Positions 61,874 through 64,000 of a DNA stretch of 64,000 nucleotides are shown piece after piece. Origin of the DNA: Betaproteobacteria bacterium (GTDB lineage Bacteria > Pseudomonadota > Gammaproteobacteria > Burkholderiales > SG8-39); assembly GCA_005881575.1 (NCBI GenBank), contig VBCA01000002.1:62001-126000 (forward strand), written 5' to 3'. How positions within the stretch are numbered: the stretch's first letter is position 1; the number at the start of each line of letters is the position of its first letter. Position numbers and translations under genes: made by a program. Below the pieces are notes generated by a model that saw nothing but the letters and a program-made list of their open reading frames with translations, had not been told where the DNA came from and ran no database searches.

Positions 61874-62875
61874 CTATTTGACGCTCAGCGCCGCGTCGAT
61901 GAGCTGCTGGCCGTCCGGAACTTCCTTGGCGAACTCCGCGTACGAGCTTTGCCGGGCCACTTTGAGCCACTGGTCGTATTCGGCCGGCGTCAGCGTGACC
62001 ACCTCGACCTTGTGCTCCTTGAAGGTCTTGACCATCTCGTCGTCCAGTCCCTTCGCCTCCTTGGCGAAATACGCTTCGGACTTCTTGCCCGCCTTGAGGA
62101 GCGCGTCCTGCTGGACCTTGTTGAGGCGCGAGAAGCTCTTCTTCGACATCAGCACCGGCTCGTACATGAACCACAGCGCGTTGTCCCCGGGCGCCGTGAG
62201 GCATTTCACCTGCTCGTAGATGCGGAAGGAGACGAAGCTGCCCGAGCTGGTATCGGTCGCATCGGCGACGCCGGTCTGCAGGGCGTTGTAGACCTCGTTC
62301 GAAGGTATCGAAACGATCGAGGCGCCCGCGGACTGCCACATCGCGGCGAAAGTCGGGCCGGCGGAGCGCACTTTCAGGCCCCTGATGTCGGCGGGCGTGC
62401 GGATGCAGGCCTTTTTCGACGCGATCGCGCCCGCAAGCCAGGCGTCCGCGAGCACGATCACCCCGGCCTTGTCGATCTTGGTTTTGATCTCCTTCATGAA
62501 CCCGGAATTGTTCACGCGCGCCGCGCGCTCGTGGCTGCGCACCAGGCCGGGCATCAGCGTCGCGCCGAAGGCGCGCACCTTGCCGCTCGCGTAGTCGAGC
62601 GGGAAAGACGAAATGTCCAGTTGCCCGTTCACCAGCGCGTTCCACTGCTCGTTCGGCTTGAACAACGACGCTCCGGGGTATACCTGCACGTCGAGGTCGA
62701 CGCCCGCCGCCTTGGTGTCGCGCGCGATGATCTGCACCATCTCGTCGCGCACGTCTCCCTTGCCGCCGGGAAACTGGTGCGAGGCGCGCAACACCACGGG
62801 CGCGGCGAGAGCCGAGCCGGCGATCAAACCACCCGCAAGCGCCAGGGCAATACCATCACGCCTGAAATTCGTCAT
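61874..62875 (-). CDS. TRAP transporter substrate-binding protein (DctP family)
   Basis: 333 aa from ATG 62873-62875 with GGAGGAGG upstream. Signal peptide ending GSALAA. DctP motifs VLRASHQFPGGKGDVRDE, GQLDISSFPLDY, RGLKVRSAGPTFAAMWQSAG and the ligand Arg region IPSNEVYNALQTGVADATDT. Captures an organic acid in the periplasm; ligand not predictable. First gene of a dctP-Q-M operon. Confidence 0.92.
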   Translation of the reverse strand: MTNFRRDGIALALAGGLIAGSALAAPVVLRASHQFPGGKGDVRDEMVQIIARDTKAAGVDLDVQVYPGASLFKPNEQWNALVNGQLDISSFPLDYASGKVRAFGATLMPGLVRSHERAARVNNSGFMKEIKTKIDKAGVIVLADAWLAGAIASKKACIRTPADIRGLKVRSAGPTFAAMWQSAGASIVSIPSNEVYNALQTGVADATDTSSGSFVSFRIYEQVKCLTAPGDNALWFMYEPVLMSKKSFSRLNKVQQDALLKAGKKSEAYFAKEAKGLDDEMVKTFKEHKVEVVTLTPAEYDQWLKVARQSSYAEFAKEVPDGQQLIDAALSVK

Positions 62876-62934
62876 GGATCCTCCTCCAGATTGCTCGATC
62901 AAAAACGCGGGAAACGCCCCGGGCCCCGCCCCGA

Positions 62935-63759
62935 TCATTCGCCCATGGGCGCGCGGATTTCCGCGGTGACTCTCAGTTCGCTTTTCACGCCCGTGACGCC
63001 GTGGACCGAGGTCACGACGCGCGTGGCGTTTTTCCACTCCTCGCGCGTATGAACGATCCCGCGCAGGCGCACCCTGCCGCCCTCCGAGTCGACGCCGAAG
63101 GTGAGGCCGCGCGTCGACGGATCGGCGCGCAGCGCCGCCTTGATGCTCGCCTGCAGCGCGAGATCGGAAAGCGCACGGTGGGACTCTTCGGTTTCGATGA
63201 AGTCGGGTTTCCTGGACAGCTGGATGATTTCCTCCGCGCACTGCTCGACGCTCATGCGCTCGGTGTTGAGCGACAGGTCGTAGCCCTCCGGGTCCTGCCA
63301 GTCGATGTCGAAGTGGCGCCTGGCGATCGCGCCCTGCGCCTCGTCGCTGTTGCGGATCTCGGTCGCGACCGCGTCGCGGTCGTTCGTATCGAGACGACGC
63401 ATCATGCGCTGCACGCGCAGCTCGAAAGGCGCGCAAATACGCACGCGGACCGCGTGCTTCACCGGCCGCAGTAAGTGGGCGGCGCCCCAGCCGCGCATCA
63501 CCGCGCCCTTGCTCGCGACCTGCAGCATCTCGTCGGCGGTGTAGATGGAAAGGCTGGTCTTGTCGGCGGTGAGCCGCTCGAACAGGTTGGCTTTCCCGCC
63601 CAAAAGCCGGATGACGTGGCTCTTCCTCAAGCGCATCTTGTCAGCGAGGTTGTTGATCATCTCGTGGTAGACCACCGGCACCTGGAGCTCGGATTCGAGG
63701 ATTCGGGCGACATCCATGCCGAGGGAACCCATTTCGCGCGTCATTGCGACCAGCGGCAT
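62935..63759 (-). CDS. Cytidylate kinase-like / BON-domain fusion protein
   Basis: 274 aa. Residues 1-190 match cytidylate kinase-like (P-loop) proteins: a degenerate P-loop MTREMGSLGMDVARIL without the usual GKGT/GSGG lysine/arginine, and a lid-like MRRLDTNDRDAVATEI. Residues about 195-270 are a BON domain (ADPSTRGLTFGVDSEGGRVRLRG, WKNATRVVTSVHGVTGVKSEL), usually a membrane/lipid- or ligand-binding module. No signal peptide. Probably a regulatory or stress nucleotide-binding protein rather than CMP kinase. Preceded by an FNR-type promoter. Confidence 0.75.
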   Translation of the reverse strand: MPLVAMTREMGSLGMDVARILESELQVPVVYHEMINNLADKMRLRKSHVIRLLGGKANLFERLTADKTSLSIYTADEMLQVASKGAVMRGWGAAHLLRPVKHAVRVRICAPFELRVQRMMRRLDTNDRDAVATEIRNSDEAQGAIARRHFDIDWQDPEGYDLSLNTERMSVEQCAEEIIQLSRKPDFIETEESHRALSDLALQASIKAALRADPSTRGLTFGVDSEGGRVRLRGIVHTREEWKNATRVVTSVHGVTGVKSELRVTAEIRAPMGE

Positions 63760-63796
63760 AAGACCTCTATTGCCTACTCCCAGTTTCGAGCCCGAC

Positions 63797-63840
63797 AGTT
63801 TAGACGGTGAACCCGGGGAACCGCAATTGATCTAGGTCAG
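63797..63840 (-). promoter_or_regulatory. FNR/ANR-type promoter of the cytidylate kinase-like gene
   Basis: TTGATCTAGGTCAG (63827-63840) matches the FNR palindrome TTGAT-N4-ATCAA in the first half and GTCA in the second. On the minus strand TAAACT (63797-63802) is a fair -10; the implied start site at about 63791 puts the box centre at about -42, the classic class II activation position. The ATG follows after about 30 nt with an AGAGG ribosome site. Confidence 0.55.
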
Positions 63841-63914
63841 CTCGCGGACCGCCCGCAAACGGCCCTGATTCCGTGGAGTTTACGGCACACGCCCGCAGGA
63901 AGCCCCGCGGGCTC

Positions 63915-64000
63915 TCATTTCTTCTCGCCTTCGAGAAGCAGCCCGATCAGCGATACGAGCTCTTTTTCCTTCTTGGCGAAAAAGTGATCGGTCGCGAACA
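63915..64000 (-). CDS. 3' end of a minus-strand gene, possibly an alpha/beta hydrolase
   Basis: Only the last 27 codons are in the window. They read FATDHFFAKKEKELVSLIGL and end LLEGEKK before TGA (63915-63917). A DHFF segment near the C-terminus followed by an amphipathic helix is the typical end of small alpha/beta hydrolases, where the His is catalytic. The assignment is tentative. Confidence 0.4.
   Translation of the reverse strand, partial: FATDHFFAKKEKELVSLIGLLLEGEKK

Noticed and set aside
63901..63913. AGCCC/GGGCT hairpin after the partial gene at the window end
   Set aside because: 5-bp stem, no T-run on the minus strand; could be chance in GC-rich DNA.

Overview
The window looks like chromosomal DNA of a high-GC betaproteobacterium (Burkholderiales/Rhodocyclales-like). 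The reasons are the conserved blocks pilMNOPQ-aroK-aroB-gltB-gltD, a PBP1A gene divergent from pilM, lptM-lysA, cytochrome c4/engB/hemB/dsbD/cutA, and two periplasmic solute-binding proteins of the Bug/TctC family. Genes are densely packed and often overlap by 4 nt (ATGA or GTGA). I saw no rRNA, tRNA, CRISPR array, transposase or prophage gene. The long antisense reading frames are GC-driven shadows and are not annotated.

Layout. 1-10.2 kb (minus strand): the 5' part of a YHS-domain metal P-type ATPase gene, glmS, glmU, gltD and gltB. 10.2-16.9 kb (minus): aroB, aroK and the type IV pilus operon pilMNOPQ. 17.1-25.5 kb (mostly plus): mrcA, cyaY (minus), the 42-codon lipoprotein gene lptM, lysA, and an RND efflux adaptor/pump pair. 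25.6-27.8 kb (minus): an ECF sigma/anti-sigma pair and cytochrome c4. 27.8-33.8 kb: engB, a hairpin-rich spacer, hemB, then dsbD-cutA-epimerase (minus) and a ferredoxin-type reductase. 33.8-38.9 kb (minus): a complete branched-chain amino acid ABC transporter (livJ-H-M-G-F) and a small cytochrome c. 38.9-48.8 kb: a DUF255 thioredoxin-like protein, a Tat-signal FecR-like protein, ilvD, lgt, a YdcH-like protein, a TauE-type exporter, a large FAD/Fe-S dehydrogenase and a FrnE/DsbA-like protein.

48.9-63.8 kb is an accessory catabolic region. It holds a serine-glyoxylate-type aminotransferase, a full TctCBA tricarboxylate transporter, an enoyl-CoA hydratase-like protein, a Tat-signal thiamine-diphosphate (ThDP) enzyme overlapping a cytochrome c gene, a class III CoA-transferase, an acyl-CoA dehydrogenase, an orphan TctC, a full TRAP transporter, and a cytidylate-kinase-like/BON fusion behind a good FNR-type promoter. 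The last 86 bases are the 3' end of a further minus-strand gene.

The most unusual item is the ThDP-enzyme/cytochrome pair at 54.2-56.5 kb. An acetolactate-synthase-fold enzyme carries a canonical twin-arginine signal and is translationally coupled to a secreted monoheme cytochrome c. This suggests an unassigned periplasmic ThDP-dependent oxidation that feeds electrons to the respiratory chain. Other points worth a second look are the hairpin array between engB and hemB, strong hairpins between the binding-protein gene and the membrane genes in three different transporter operons, and the FNR-type promoter.
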